From NCBI RefSeq assembly GCF_022414535.1, contig NZ_JADWYM010000004.1:62001-126000 (forward strand): a stretch of DNA of 64,000 bases. The letters are read 5' to 3'. Source of the DNA: Streptomyces sp. MUM 2J. Its GTDB lineage: Bacteria; Actinomycetota; Actinomycetes; Streptomycetales; Streptomycetaceae. Shown here one piece after another: positions 50,868 through 60,340 of this stretch. A model generated the notes under the pieces. The model worked only from the letters and a program-made list of their open reading frames with translations, ran no database searches and was not told where the DNA came from. The number at the start of each line of letters is the position of its first letter. Positions within the stretch are counted from its first letter, which is position 1. Both the position numbers and the translations under genes were made by a program.

Positions 50868-51187
50868 CAGTGGGCACCCCCCACGTTGAGCACCACCACT
50901 CCCCCGATGATCAGCAGGATACCGACGGTCTTCGCCGCGCCCAGTCCCTCCCCGAACAGCACGAGGCCGATGAGGGCGATGGCGGCGGTTCCGGCCCCGG
51001 ACCAGATCGCGTAGGCGGTGCCGATCGACATCGACTTCAGCGTCCGGGCGAGCAGGACGAAGGAGAGGAGGTAACCCACAGCGGTCAGGACCGACGGCCA
51101 CATCCTGCTGAAGCCGTCGCTGTACTTCATGGCAGTGGTCGCGGCCACCTCGGCGGCGATGGCGCCGGCGAGCGTCAGATATCCCAT
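50867..51187 (-). CDS. Small multidrug resistance (SMR) efflux protein, EmrE/QacE type
   Basis: A membrane protein of 106 residues with four transmembrane helices, acting as a dimeric proton antiporter for cationic compounds. The essential membrane Glu is in GAIAAEVAATTAMKYSDGF (near residue 13), and the third helix signature is GTAYAIWSGAGTAAIALIG. These match EmrE/QacE better than the guanidinium exporter SugE/Gdx. ATG at 51187 fits the family N-terminus. It is the first gene of a pair with a TetR regulator. Confidence 0.93.
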   Translation of the reverse strand: MGYLTLAGAIAAEVAATTAMKYSDGFSRMWPSVLTAVGYLLSFVLLARTLKSMSIGTAYAIWSGAGTAAIALIGLVLFGEGLGAAKTVGILLIIGGVVVLNVGGAH

Positions 51188-51203
51188 GTGTACGACCGTA
51201 CAC
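51188..51203. promoter_or_regulatory. TetR operator at the SMR start codon
   Basis: GTGTACG-AC-CGTACAC is a perfect 7-2-7 palindrome touching the ATG of the SMR gene. A -10-like TACGGT on the minus strand lies inside it, so a bound repressor would cover the promoter. The transcript may be leaderless. Confidence 0.75.
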
Positions 51204-51504
51204 AACGAAGGTGCGCGGGGCACGGGGCGCGACGTGTGAAGTCGGCGCACGGAGAGCACGAGGCGCACGGAGAGCACGAGGCGTACGCAGAGGCGTGAAG
51301 GGCGGGGCGCGCCCGTGGTCGGCGGGAGCGCGACGCGTGCGGGGAAGCGGGTCGACGTCGAACCTTCCCGGGCGGCCGCGGCGCCCGGCGGATCGCTGTA
51401 CTCCTCCTCCGGCCGGCGGCGAGTTCCCGGACCGGACCCGCGACCACGACCCGCAGGTCGCGCGGATCACGCCGTGGCGACGGCGCCGAGCCTGCTGCGG
51501 GGAA
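51204..51504. other. Non-coding gap with an 18-bp tandem repeat
   Basis: No gene is seen. Two direct 18-base copies, GGCGCACGGAGAGCACGA, occupy 51244-51279, followed by a degenerate third (GGCGTACGCAGAG). The remainder shows nothing recognisable. Confidence 0.55.
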
Positions 51505-51545
51505 CGGCGAAGGGCGACACCCCGTCGGGGTGTCGCCCTTCGCCG
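51505..51545. terminator. Strong hairpin terminator of the SUF operon
   Basis: A perfect 19-bp stem (51505-51523 with 51527-51545) with a 3-base loop GTC lies 14 bases after the stop of the last suf-operon gene on the minus strand. It is among the strongest terminators in the window. Confidence 0.9.
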
Positions 51546-51559
51546 GACGCCGGTGGCCG

Positions 51560-51892
51560 TCAGACGTTGAAGCCGAGCGCGCGCAGCTGCTCGCGGCCGT
51601 CGTCAGTGATCTTGTCGGGGCCCCACGGCGGCATCCAGACCCAGTTGATGCGCAGCTCGTTGACGAGGCCGTCGGTGGCGGACTTGGCCTGGTCCTCGAT
51701 GACGTCGGTGAGCGGGCAGGCCGCCGACGTCAGGGTCATGTCCACGGTTGCCACGTTGGAATCGTCGACGTGGATGCCGTAGATCAGTCCGAGGTTGACG
51801 ACGTCGATGCCGAGTTCGGGGTCGACGACGTCCATCAGCGCCTCGCGGAGCTCCTCCTCCGAGGCCGGCTTCATCTCAGCGGTGTCGGTCAT
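51560..51892 (-). CDS. MIP18/PaaD-like Fe-S assembly factor (SufT-like)
   Basis: A protein of 110 residues of the DUF59/MIP18 family that helps mature Fe-S proteins. Family marks are EALMDVVDPELGIDVVNLGLIYGI, VDMTLTSAACPLTDVI (conserved Cys near 65) and VNELRINWVWMPPWGPDKIT. It is the last gene of the SUF operon; ATG at 51892 overlaps the sufU stop (ATGA). The upstream open frame is a sufU shadow. Confidence 0.93.
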   Translation of the reverse strand: MTDTAEMKPASEEELREALMDVVDPELGIDVVNLGLIYGIHVDDSNVATVDMTLTSAACPLTDVIEDQAKSATDGLVNELRINWVWMPPWGPDKITDDGREQLRALGFNV

Positions 51893-52353
51893 GCCGTCTT
51901 CCTCTCGGCGTCGGCTTCCAGAGCCTGGGCCGTCGCGTCCTTCCACGCCATCCAGCTGAGGAGGGCGCACTTGACCCGGGCCGGGTACTTGGAGACACCG
52001 GCGAACGCGACCGCGTCCTCCAGGACCTCCTCCATCGCGTCGTCGGGCTCGATCCGGCCCTTGGACTGCATCAGCTCCAGGAAGGTCTCCTGGATCCGCT
52101 GCGCCTCGGTGAGGTCCTTGCCGACCAGCAGGTCGTTCAGGACGGAGGCACTGGCCTGGCTGATGGAGCAGCCCTGGCCCTCGTACGAGACGTCCGCGAT
52201 CCGGGTGCCGTCGTACTTCACACGCAGGGTGATCTCGTCGCCGCACGTCGGGTTCACATGGTGCACCTCGGCGTCGCCGTCCCGCAGACCACGCCCGTGC
52301 GGGTTCTTGTAGTGGTCCAGGATGACGTCCTGGTACATCGAGTCCAGCTTCAC
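51889..52353 (-). CDS. sufU: SUF system sulfur acceptor/scaffold SufU
   Basis: A zinc-binding sulfurtransferase of 154 residues that takes sulfur from SufS. The three Cys and the Asp of the site are visible: HVNPTCGDEITL, YEGQGCSISQASASVLNDLL, and PARVKCALLSWMAWKDA. GTG at 52353 is the start, 16 bases after the sufS stop. The SufU insertion between the second and third Cys distinguishes it from IscU. Confidence 0.96.
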   Translation of the reverse strand: MKLDSMYQDVILDHYKNPHGRGLRDGDAEVHHVNPTCGDEITLRVKYDGTRIADVSYEGQGCSISQASASVLNDLLVGKDLTEAQRIQETFLELMQSKGRIEPDDAMEEVLEDAVAFAGVSKYPARVKCALLSWMAWKDATAQALEADAERKTA

Positions 52354-52369
52354 CTTGTCAGCACGCCCC

Positions 52370-53622
52370 TCAGCCGAAGAAGTTCCGTACGTGCTCCAGG
52401 CCGTCCACCAGAGCGTCGATCTCGGCCGGCGAGGAGTACAGGTAGAACGACGCCCGCGTGGTCGCAGGAATTCCGTACCGCAGGCACACGGGCCGTGCGC
52501 AGTGGTGGCCGACGCGGACCGCGACGCCCTGCTCGTCGAGGACCTGTCCCACGTCGTGCGGGTGGATGTCTCCGAGGGTGAAGGAGATCGCCGCGCCCCG
52601 GTCCTCGGCCGTGGCCGGGCCGATGATCCTCAGGTCGGGGACCTGGGACAGGCGCTGGACGGCGTAGTCCGTCAGCGCGTGCTCGTGGGCGAGGATCCGG
52701 TCCATGCCGATCGTGCGCAGGTAGTCGATGGCCGCGCCGAGCCCGACCGCCTGGGCGATCGGCGGGGTGCCGGCCTCGAACTTGTGCGGAGCGGGCGCGT
52801 AGGTGGACGAGTGCATCGACACCGTCTCGATCATCTCGCCGCCGCCGAGGAAGGGAGGAAGGTCCTCCAGCAGTTCCTGGCGGCCCCAGAGCACGCCGAT
52901 GCCGGTCGGAGCGCACATCTTGTGGCCGGTGAAGGCCACGAAGTCGGCCTGGAGGGCCTGCACGTCCAGCGGCATGTGCGGCGCGGCCTGCGAGGCGTCG
53001 ATGCAGACCAGCGCGCCGACCTCCTGGGCACGGCGGACTATCGCCTCGACCGGGTTGACGGTACCGAGGATGTTGGAGACCAGCACGAAGGAGACGATCT
53101 TCGTCTTCTCGGTGATGATCCGGTCGATGTTCGACAGGTCCAGGCGGCCGTCGTCGGTGAGGCCGAACCACTTCAGCTTCGCGCCCGTGCGCTGCGCGAG
53201 CAGCTGCCACGGCACGATGTTGGAGTGGTGCTCCATCTCCGTGATGACGATCTCGGTGTCGCGGTCCACGCGGTAGGGCTCGTCGGCCCAACCGAGCATG
53301 TTCGCCACGAGGTTGAGGGACTCGGACGCGTTCTTGGTGAAGATCACCTCGTCGCGGCTGGGCGCGTTGACGAACTCGGCGACCTTGTCGCGCGCGCCCT
53401 CGTACAGCGCCGTGGCCTCCTCGGCGAGCACATGCACACCGCGGTGGACGTTGGCGTTGTAGCGCTCGTAGTACTCGCTCACGGCGTCCAGCACCTGGCG
53501 AGGCTTCTGCGAGGTCGCCGCGTTGTCCAGGTACACGAGCTTCTTGCCGTCGTGGACGACTCGGTCCAGGACGGGGAAGTCCTTGCGGATCGCCTCGGTG
53601 TCGAGGAGGCCAGGCAGCTGTG

Positions 53623-53626
<4 letters not shown>
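52370..53626 (-). CDS. sufS: Cysteine desulfurase SufS
   Basis: A PLP enzyme of 418 residues that mobilises sulfur from cysteine. The PLP Lys lies in FVAFTGHKMCAPTGIGVLWG near 229 and the persulfide Cys in VRVGHHCARPVCLRYG near 371. Type II desulfurase features such as YLDNAATSQKPRQVLDAVSEYY and NVHRGVHVLAEEAT are clear. GTG at 53626 overlaps the sufC stop. Confidence 0.97.
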
Positions 53627-54387
<761 letters not shown>

Positions 54388-54394
54388 GGGTGCC

Positions 54395-54712
54395 TCAGGA
54401 CTCCTGGGTGAGGGAGACGAGCACGTCGTCCCCTTCGATCTTTACGGGGTATACGGGGACGGGACGCGTCGCCGGAAGACTGTCGGGCTTGCCGGAGCGG
54501 AGGTCGAAGCGCGAGCCGTGCAGCCAGCACTCGATGTGGCAGTCGTCGACCTCGCCCTCGGAGAGGGAGACGTTCGCGTGCGAGCAGATGTCGTGGATCG
54601 CGAACACCTCGCCCTCGGTCCGCACGACGGACACGGGCGTGCCGTCGAGTTCCACCCGCTTCGGGGTGTCCTCCTCCAGCTCGCTCAGCCCGCAGGCACG
54701 TACGAAGGTCAT
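54395..54712 (-). CDS. Rieske-type [2Fe-2S] ferredoxin of the SUF operon
   Basis: A small protein of 105 residues resembling the ferredoxin subunit of non-heme dioxygenases (NirD-like). The Rieske ligands are CSHANVSL and CHIECWLHGSRFD, that is CxH...CxxH. It probably donates electrons or iron during cluster assembly; its position between sufD and sufC is typical of actinobacteria. ATG at 54712 overlaps the sufD stop (ATGA). Confidence 0.93.
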   Translation of the reverse strand: MTFVRACGLSELEEDTPKRVELDGTPVSVVRTEGEVFAIHDICSHANVSLSEGEVDDCHIECWLHGSRFDLRSGKPDSLPATRPVPVYPVKIEGDDVLVSLTQES

Positions 54713-55929
54713 GCGACCGACGCCTCCAGCTCCTCCTCGATCTTGGCCAGCAGTCGCTCCTCGATGTCCGCGACGCCGATCTGCTGGACCAGCTCGGCGA
54801 AGAAGCCGCGGACGACGAGGCGGCGGGCCTCGTGCTCCGCGATGCCGCGAGCCATGAGGTAGAACAGCTGCTCGTCGTCGAAGCGGCCGGTGGCGGAGGC
54901 GTGACCGGCGCCGACGATCTCGCCGGTCTCGATCTCCAGGTTCGGCACCGAGTCGACGCGGGCGCCGTCGGTGAGAACCAGGTTGCGGTTCATCTCGTAG
55001 GTGTCGGTGCCCTCGGCAGCGGCCTCGATGAGCACGTCGCCGATCCACACCGCGTGCGCGTCGTCGCCCTGGAGCGCGCCCTTGTAGACGACGTTCGACT
55101 TGCAGTGCGGCACGTTGTGGGTGACCAGCAGGCGGTGCTCCTGGTGCTGTCCGGCGTCGGTGAAGTACAGGCCCAGCATCTCGGCCTCGCCGCCGGGGCC
55201 GGCGTAGGTGACACGCGGGTGCAGGCGGACCACGTCGCCGCCGAAGGTGACGACGACCGACTTGAGGGAGGCGTCGCGGCCGATGAGGGCGTTGTGCTGG
55301 GCCACGTGCACGGCCTTGTCGTCCCAGTCCTGCACGGAGACGACGGTCAGCCGGGCGCCGTCGCCGAGGACGTAGTCGACGTTGGCGGCGAGGACCGCGT
55401 CACCGGTGTGGTCGATGACGACGACGGCCTCGGCGAAGGCGCCGAGCTCGATCACCTGGTGGCCGAAGGCGGTGCCGCCCTCGCCGTGCACCGCGATGCG
55501 GATCGGCTCGGTCAGCACGGTCTCCTTCGGCACGGTCACGACCGAGGCCTTCTCGAAGGCGGAGTACGCCTGCGCGGCCACCCGGTCCACCGGCGTGCCC
55601 GCGCGGCCCAGCCGCGCGTCGTCGCGGCCGACGGCCTCGACGGTGACGACGTCGGGGGCCTGCACGTCCACCTTGACGCCCTCGCCGGAGGCGACGGCGG
55701 TGCCGTCGTGGAGCCCGCGCAGCCGCTCCAGCGGGGTGAACCGCCACTCCTCCTCACGGCCGTGCGGGACGGGGAAGTCCGCGACGTCGAAGGAGGGCGG
55801 GGCGCTCATGCGGGTGGCGACGGTGGACTCCCCGGCCACCGCGATGGCGCCGGAGGTCGTCGACCCCACGGGTGGGGGTCCCCCCGCCCGGGCGGATTCG
55901 AGGGTGGAGGAGTTCTGGGCCTCAGCCAT
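54709..55929 (-). CDS. sufD: SUF scaffold protein SufD
   Basis: A scaffold protein of 406 residues paired with SufB. The beta-helix core includes VTYAGPGGEAEMLGLYFTDAGQHQEHRLLVTHNVPHCKSNVVYKGAL and the C-terminal AHASATGRFDDEQLFYLMARGIAEHEARRLVVRGFF with the conserved His. The first 40 residues are Gly/Pro/Ala-rich and partly coded by a hairpin-forming GC element (minus-strand GGGGGGACCCCCAC around 55875-55890), which looks like an insertion in the N-terminal region. ATG at 55929 is 57 bases after sufB. Confidence 0.95.
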   Translation of the reverse strand: MAEAQNSSTLESARAGGPPPVGSTTSGAIAVAGESTVATRMSAPPSFDVADFPVPHGREEEWRFTPLERLRGLHDGTAVASGEGVKVDVQAPDVVTVEAVGRDDARLGRAGTPVDRVAAQAYSAFEKASVVTVPKETVLTEPIRIAVHGEGGTAFGHQVIELGAFAEAVVVIDHTGDAVLAANVDYVLGDGARLTVVSVQDWDDKAVHVAQHNALIGRDASLKSVVVTFGGDVVRLHPRVTYAGPGGEAEMLGLYFTDAGQHQEHRLLVTHNVPHCKSNVVYKGALQGDDAHAVWIGDVLIEAAAEGTDTYEMNRNLVLTDGARVDSVPNLEIETGEIVGAGHASATGRFDDEQLFYLMARGIAEHEARRLVVRGFFAELVQQIGVADIEERLLAKIEEELEASVA

Positions 55930-55986
55930 GGCTGTCGTGGTGCTCGCTTTCCGTTGCGTGTAGGGCCTGACGGGGAGGGCGGGGGG

Positions 55987-57408
55987 TCAGCCCACCGCGC
56001 CTTCCATCTGCAGCTCGATCAGCCGGTTGAGCTCCAGCGCGTACTCCATGGGCAGTTCCTTGGCGATCGGCTCGACGAAGCCGCGCACGATCATCGCCAT
56101 CGCCTCGTCCTCGCTCAGACCGCGGCTCATCAGGTAGAAGAGCTGGTCCTCGGAGACCTTGGAGACGGTGGCCTCGTGGCCCATGGACACGTCGTCCTCG
56201 CGGACGTCGACGTAGGGGTAGGTGTCCGACCGGGAGATGGTGTCGACGAGCAGCGCGTCGCACAGCACGTTCGACTTCGACCCGGGGGCGCCCTCGCCGA
56301 TCTCGATCAGGCCGCGGTAGGAGGTGCGGCCGCCCCCGCGCGCCACCGACTTGGAGACGATGTTGGAGGAGGTGTTCGGCGCCATGTGGACCATCTTGGC
56401 CCCGGCGTCCTGGTGCTGGCCCTCGCCGGCGAAGGCGATGGACAGGGTCTCGCCCTTGGCGTGCTCGCCCATCAGGTAGACGGCCGGGTACTTCATCGTC
56501 ACCTTGGAGCCGATGTTGCCGTCGATCCACTCCATGGTCGCGCCCTCGTAGGCGACGGCGCGCTTGGTGACCAGGTTGTAGACGTTGTTGGACCAGTTCT
56601 GGATGGTCGTGTAGCGGCAGCGGGCGTTCTTCTTGACGATGATCTCGACGACCGCGGAGTGCAGCGAGTCCGACTTGTAGATCGGGGCGGTGCAGCCCTC
56701 GACGTAGTGCACGTAGGCGCCCTCGTCGACGATGATCAGCGTCCGCTCGAACTGGCCCATGTTCTCGGTGTTGATGCGGAAGTAGGCCTGGAGCGGGATC
56801 TCGACGTGCACGCCCTTCGGCACGTAGATGAAGGAGCCGCCGGACCACACGGCGGTGTTCAGCGCGGCGAACTTGTTGTCACCGGCGGGGATGACCGTGC
56901 CGAAGTACTCCTTGAAGAGCTCCGGGTGCTCCTTGAGCGCGGTGTCGGTGTCGAGGAAGATGACGCCCTGCTCCTCCAGGTCCTCGCGGATCTGGTGGTA
57001 GACGACCTCGGACTCGTACTGCGCGGCGACGCCGGCGACCAGGCGCTGCTTCTCCGCCTCCGGGATACCGAGCTTGTCGTAGGTGTTCTTGATGTCCTCG
57101 GGCAGGTCCTCCCAGGACTCCGCCTGCTTCTCCGTGGAGCGCACGAAGTACTTGATGTTGTCGAAGTCGATGCCGGACAGGTCGGAGCCCCAGTTCGGCA
57201 TGGGCTTCTTCTCGAAGAGCCTCAGGCCCTTCAGGCGGAGCTTGGTCATCCACTCCGGCTCGGCCTTCTTCGCCGAGATGTCGCGGACGACGTCGTCACC
57301 CAGACCGCGCCGTGCAGAGGCACCGGCCACGTCGGAGTCGGCCCAGCCGTATTCGTACTTGCCCAGGCCCTCGAGTTCGGGGTGGGCAGTCTCCGTGGGG
57401 AGAGTCAT
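55987..57408 (-). CDS. sufB: SUF scaffold protein SufB
   Basis: The main cluster-building scaffold, 473 residues. SufB blocks are [76 protein letters not shown], and C-terminal [46 protein letters not shown] at 57408 overlaps the sufR stop (ATGA), so it is translationally coupled to its regulator. Confidence 0.97.
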   Translation of the reverse strand: MTLPTETAHPELEGLGKYEYGWADSDVAGASARRGLGDDVVRDISAKKAEPEWMTKLRLKGLRLFEKKPMPNWGSDLSGIDFDNIKYFVRSTEKQAESWEDLPEDIKNTYDKLGIPEAEKQRLVAGVAAQYESEVVYHQIREDLEEQGVIFLDTDTALKEHPELFKEYFGTVIPAGDNKFAALNTAVWSGGSFIYVPKGVHVEIPLQAYFRINTENMGQFERTLIIVDEGAYVHYVEGCTAPIYKSDSLHSAVVEIIVKKNARCRYTTIQNWSNNVYNLVTKRAVAYEGATMEWIDGNIGSKVTMKYPAVYLMGEHAKGETLSIAFAGEGQHQDAGAKMVHMAPNTSSNIVSKSVARGGGRTSYRGLIEIGEGAPGSKSNVLCDALLVDTISRSDTYPYVDVREDDVSMGHEATVSKVSEDQLFYLMSRGLSEDEAMAMIVRGFVEPIAKELPMEYALELNRLIELQMEGAVG

Positions 57409-58166
57409 GCGGGGTTCCTCCCGGCCGTGCTTGCTGGTGCGTTGTCGGTGGTCTGGGAAATCTCGGGGATGAACGTCGTGCAGACGCCGTCGCCGTGCGC
57501 GATCGTCGCCAGCCGCTGTACGTGGGTGCCGAGCAGCTCGGCGAAGAACTCCGTCTCCGCCTCGCACAGCTGCGGGAACTGCTCGGCGACGTGGGCGACC
57601 GGGCAGTGGTGCTGGCACAGCTGTTCGCCCTTGCGCGGGAGGGGTGCGCTGCGTGCTGTGGCAGCGTACCCGTCCGCGCTCAGGGCCTTGGCCAGTGCTT
57701 CCGCGCGGCCGTGCGGCCCGGCGGCCTCGACCGCCCGGCGGTAGGCGCCGGCCTGCGCGGCGATCCGGGCACGGGCGAAGGCGGCGACCGCGTCGGCGCC
57801 GCCCTGCCGCTCGGCGATCCAGCGCAGGGCGTCCGCGGCGAGCGTGTCGTACGACTGGTCGAAGGCGTCGCGTCCGCAGTCGGTGAGTGCGAAGACCTTG
57901 GCCGGCCGGCCCCGGGTCCGCGCGCCGTACACCCGCTGCTCGCGGGCCTCCACGACGTCGTCTGCGGCCAGGGAGTCCAGATGGCGGCGCACCGCCGCCT
58001 GGGTCAGGCCGAGCCGGCCGGCGAGCGCGGCGACGGTGGACGGGCCGTGGTCCAGGATCGAGCGCGCGACCCGGTTGCGCGTCGAACGGTCGGAGCGCAA
58101 CGCGGCCGCAAGCTCCTCGTGCGGGGCCCCCTTGGGGGTCTCCCGAGCCTCGCCGACGTTTTTCAC
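57405..58166 (-). CDS. sufR: SUF operon repressor SufR (Fe-S cluster regulator)
   Basis: A winged-helix (ArsR/MarR-like) repressor with an Fe-S sensor domain, 253 residues from the GTG at 58166. The HTH region is [37 protein letters not shown], and the cluster Cys lie in [21 protein letters not shown] (C-x3-C-x12-C). It is first in the operon and likely autoregulates it. GTG 58166 is preferred because a -10-like box ends 6 bases before it, giving a leaderless message; ATG at 58238 would add 24 residues upstream of that promoter. Confidence 0.93.
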   Translation of the reverse strand: MKNVGEARETPKGAPHEELAAALRSDRSTRNRVARSILDHGPSTVAALAGRLGLTQAAVRRHLDSLAADDVVEAREQRVYGARTRGRPAKVFALTDCGRDAFDQSYDTLAADALRWIAERQGGADAVAAFARARIAAQAGAYRRAVEAAGPHGRAEALAKALSADGYAATARSAPLPRKGEQLCQHHCPVAHVAEQFPQLCEAETEFFAELLGTHVQRLATIAHGDGVCTTFIPEISQTTDNAPASTAGRNPA

Positions 58167-58202
58167 AACGCCATTGTTGCGTAATTCCTCAGAGCGTGAC
58201 AA
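58164..58202 (-). promoter_or_regulatory. Promoter and candidate SufR site of the SUF operon
   Basis: On the minus strand TTGTCA (58202-58197) and AACAAT (58178-58173) are 18 bases apart and the GTG begins 6 bases later. An imperfect inverted repeat, CGCAACAATGGCGTTGTG, spans the -10 box and start codon and is a plausible SufR-binding site. Confidence 0.55.
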
Positions 58203-58238
58203 GCGGCGCCCGTCCCGCCGGGCGGTGCCCTGCATCAC

Positions 58239-58252
58239 TTAGGCATGCCTAA
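58239..58252. promoter_or_regulatory. Iron-box-like palindrome TTAGGCATGCCTAA
   Basis: A perfect 14-bp palindrome with TTAGG/CCTAA half-sites, as in DtxR/IdeR/DmdR boxes, but with a 4-base centre instead of the usual 9. It lies 73 bases upstream of the sufR start, in the gap shared with the divergent ABC transporter gene. Confidence 0.5.
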
Positions 58253-58490
58253 TCCGGCACCTCTCCTGACCTGCGGAAACAATCTCCGGTTCATGGGATT
58301 CCGGGCGCGGGACATGATCGCGGGAACGGCGTGGCCCACCGACCGGCACCCCTCCCGACCGGCCCTCTTGCCGCCCCGGGACGCTCGGGGCGGCACCCGC
58401 CGGCCGGGGCGCCGCGCGGCCCGTGGGCGCCCCGGTTCCCCGAAAGGGACGATGTTCCACCCACCCGTCCGGGGGCACCCGGCGCGTCCC
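58253..58490. other. Intergenic region between sufR and the ABC exporter
   Basis: No gene is seen in the rest of this 336-base divergent gap apart from the iron-box-like palindrome and the promoter boxes reported separately. Confidence 0.5.
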
Positions 58491-58496
58491 TAGACT
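58491..58496 (+). promoter_or_regulatory. -10 box of a leaderless ABC ATPase message
   Basis: TAGACT (58491-58496) ends 6 bases before the ATG at 58503. No Shine-Dalgarno and no clear -35 box are seen; a leaderless start is inferred. Confidence 0.45.
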
Positions 58497-58502
58497 CGGA
58501 CC

Positions 58503-59426
58503 ATGCGAACTGAGCCCGTCGTCCAGGTCCAGGCCCTGGTGAAGCGGTACGGCACGAAGACCGCGGTGGACGGCCTCGACCTGGTGGCCCGGGTGGGGGT
58601 GACCGCCGTCCTCGGACCCAACGGCGCCGGCAAGACGACCACCGTCGAGACCTGCGAGGGGTACCGGAGGCCGGACGCGGGCACGGTGCGCGTCCTGGGC
58701 CTCGACCCGGCCCGGGACGCGGCGGCGCTGCACCCGCGGATCGGGGTGATGCTCCAGTCCGGCGGGGTCTACTCGGGTGCGCGGGCCGACGAGATGCTCA
58801 GGCACACGGCCCGGCTGCACGCCCATCCGCTGGACGTCGACGGGCTCATCGAGCGGCTCGGCCTCGGATCCTGTGGGCGCACCCCCTACCGCCGCCTCTC
58901 CGGCGGCCAGCAGCAGCGCCTGGCCCTGGCGATGGCCGTGGTCGGGCGCCCTGAGCTGGTGTTCCTGGACGAGCCGACGGCCGGGCTGGACCCGCAGGCC
59001 CGCCGGGCGACCTGGGACCTGGTGCGTGACCTGCGCGCCGACGGCGTCTCCGTGATCCTCACCACCCACTACATGGACGAGGCCGAGCAGCTCGCCGACG
59101 ACGTCGCGATCATCGACACCGGCAGGGTCGTCGCCCAGGGTTCCCCGGAGGAGCTGTGCCGCGGCGGGGCGGAGAACACCCTGCGCTTCACCGGCCGTCC
59201 CGGCCTCGACGTCGGCTCGCTGCTCAAGGCCCTGCCCACGGAGTGCTCGGCCGCCGAGCTGACACCGGGCTCGTACCGGGTGACCGGCCAGGTCGACCCG
59301 CAGCTGCTAGCCACGGTCACCTCCTGGTGCGCCCAGCACGGCGTGATGCCGGACAGGATCTCCGTCGAGCGGCACACCCTCGAAGACGTCTTCCTGGAGC
59401 TCACCGGCAAGGAGTTGCGCTCATGA
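58503..59426 (+). CDS. ABC exporter ATP-binding protein
   Basis: An ATPase of 307 residues of the CcmA/DrrA-like class. It has Walker A LGPNGAGKTTTVE near 38-50, the Q-loop IGVMLQSGGVYSGARADEML, signature [15 protein letters not shown] and Walker B LVFLDEPTAGLDPQARR. A C-terminal extension of about 80 residues ends ELTGKELRS. It pairs with the permease downstream and lies between sufR and ctaA, a place where Streptomyces keep this transporter; transport of a heme-related or other substrate is unproven. Confidence 0.93.
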   Translation: MRTEPVVQVQALVKRYGTKTAVDGLDLVARVGVTAVLGPNGAGKTTTVETCEGYRRPDAGTVRVLGLDPARDAAALHPRIGVMLQSGGVYSGARADEMLRHTARLHAHPLDVDGLIERLGLGSCGRTPYRRLSGGQQQRLALAMAVVGRPELVFLDEPTAGLDPQARRATWDLVRDLRADGVSVILTTHYMDEAEQLADDVAIIDTGRVVAQGSPEELCRGGAENTLRFTGRPGLDVGSLLKALPTECSAAELTPGSYRVTGQVDPQLLATVTSWCAQHGVMPDRISVERHTLEDVFLELTGKELRS

Positions 59427-59518
59427 TCCCGCCCAGCACACAGGCCGGCCGGAGGGCCGGGGGCCGGCCCCCGAAACGACACGGCCCGGAGTTCACCGGC
59501 AAGGAGCTGTGCTCGTGA
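59423..59518 (+). CDS. 31-codon bridging ORF derived from a duplicated gene end
   Basis: ATG at 59423 overlaps the ATPase stop (ATGA), runs 31 codons and stops at 59516-59518, overlapping the permease GTG (GTGA). Its last residues EFTGKELCS repeat the ATPase C-terminus ELTGKELRS because 30 bases are duplicated (59397-59426 and 59489-59518, 26 identical). The overlaps would couple translation from ATPase to permease. The peptide itself may have no function. Confidence 0.5.
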   Translation: MIPPSTQAGRRAGGRPPKRHGPEFTGKELCS

Positions 59519-60285
59519 CCACCACCGGCACCTACCGTCCGAGGCCCGGCGCCGCCCCCCTGCCCCGCATGATCGGCGCGCAGGCGACGCTGGAGACCCG
59601 GATGCTGCTCCGCAACGGCGAACAGCTGCTGCTCACGGTGGTGATCCCGACGCTGCTGCTGGTGCTGTTCAGCTCCGTCGACATCGTGGACACCGGCGCG
59701 GGCCGGGCCGTGGACTTCCTCACACCCGGCATCCTCGCCCTCGCCGTGATGTCGACCGCGTTCACCGGGCAGGCCATCGCGACCGGATTCGAGCGCCGGT
59801 ACGGGGTGCTGAAGCGCCTGGCCTCCTCCCCACTCCCGCGCTGGGGGCTGATGACCGCGAAGACGGCGTCCGTCCTGGTCACCGAGGTGCTTCAGGTGCT
59901 GCTGCTGACGGCGATCGCCTTCGCGCTGGGCTGGTCGCCGCACGGCAACCCGTTCGCCGTGCTGCTCCTGCTGGTCCTCGGCACGGCCGCCTTCTCCGGC
60001 CTCGGCCTGCTGATGGCCGGCACCCTGAAGGCCGAGGCGACGCTCGCCGCCGCCAACCTGGTCTTCCTGCTGCTGCTCGTCGGCGGCGGGGTGGTCGTAC
60101 CGCTGGAGCGGTTCCCCCCGGCGGCTCAGGACGTGCTCGGGCTGCTGCCCATCTCCGCACTGTCCGGCGGGCTGCGCGACGTCCTCCAGCACGGGGCCGG
60201 CATGCCGTGGGGCGACCTGGGGATCCTCGCCGTCTGGGCGGTCGCGGGGCTCGCGGCGGCCGGGAAGTTCTTCCGCTGGGAGTAG
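59515..60285 (+). CDS. ABC exporter permease (ABC-2 type)
   Basis: A membrane protein of 256 residues with six likely helices, for example LLLTVVIPTLLLVLF, GILALAVMSTAFTGQAIATGF and VFLLLLVGGGVVVPLERFP. The ABC-2 pattern ERRYGVLKRLASSPLPRWGLMTAK contacts the ATPase. GTG at 59515 is preferred since AAGGAG is 8 bases upstream; GTG at 59509 is too close to it. It forms an exporter with the preceding ATPase. ctaA follows shortly on the same strand. Confidence 0.92.
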   Translation: MTTTGTYRPRPGAAPLPRMIGAQATLETRMLLRNGEQLLLTVVIPTLLLVLFSSVDIVDTGAGRAVDFLTPGILALAVMSTAFTGQAIATGFERRYGVLKRLASSPLPRWGLMTAKTASVLVTEVLQVLLLTAIAFALGWSPHGNPFAVLLLLVLGTAAFSGLGLLMAGTLKAEATLAAANLVFLLLLVGGGVVVPLERFPPAAQDVLGLLPISALSGGLRDVLQHGAGMPWGDLGILAVWAVAGLAAAGKFFRWE

Positions 60286-60340
60286 GGACGTGACCGACCC
60301 TCGTGAAAGCGTGCACAAGCAGGCGCCTACGATGGTGGGC

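Noticed and set aside
54832..57744. A 970-codon plus-strand open frame opposite sufB and sufD
   Set aside because: Shadow of the suf genes; the opposite strand is certain.
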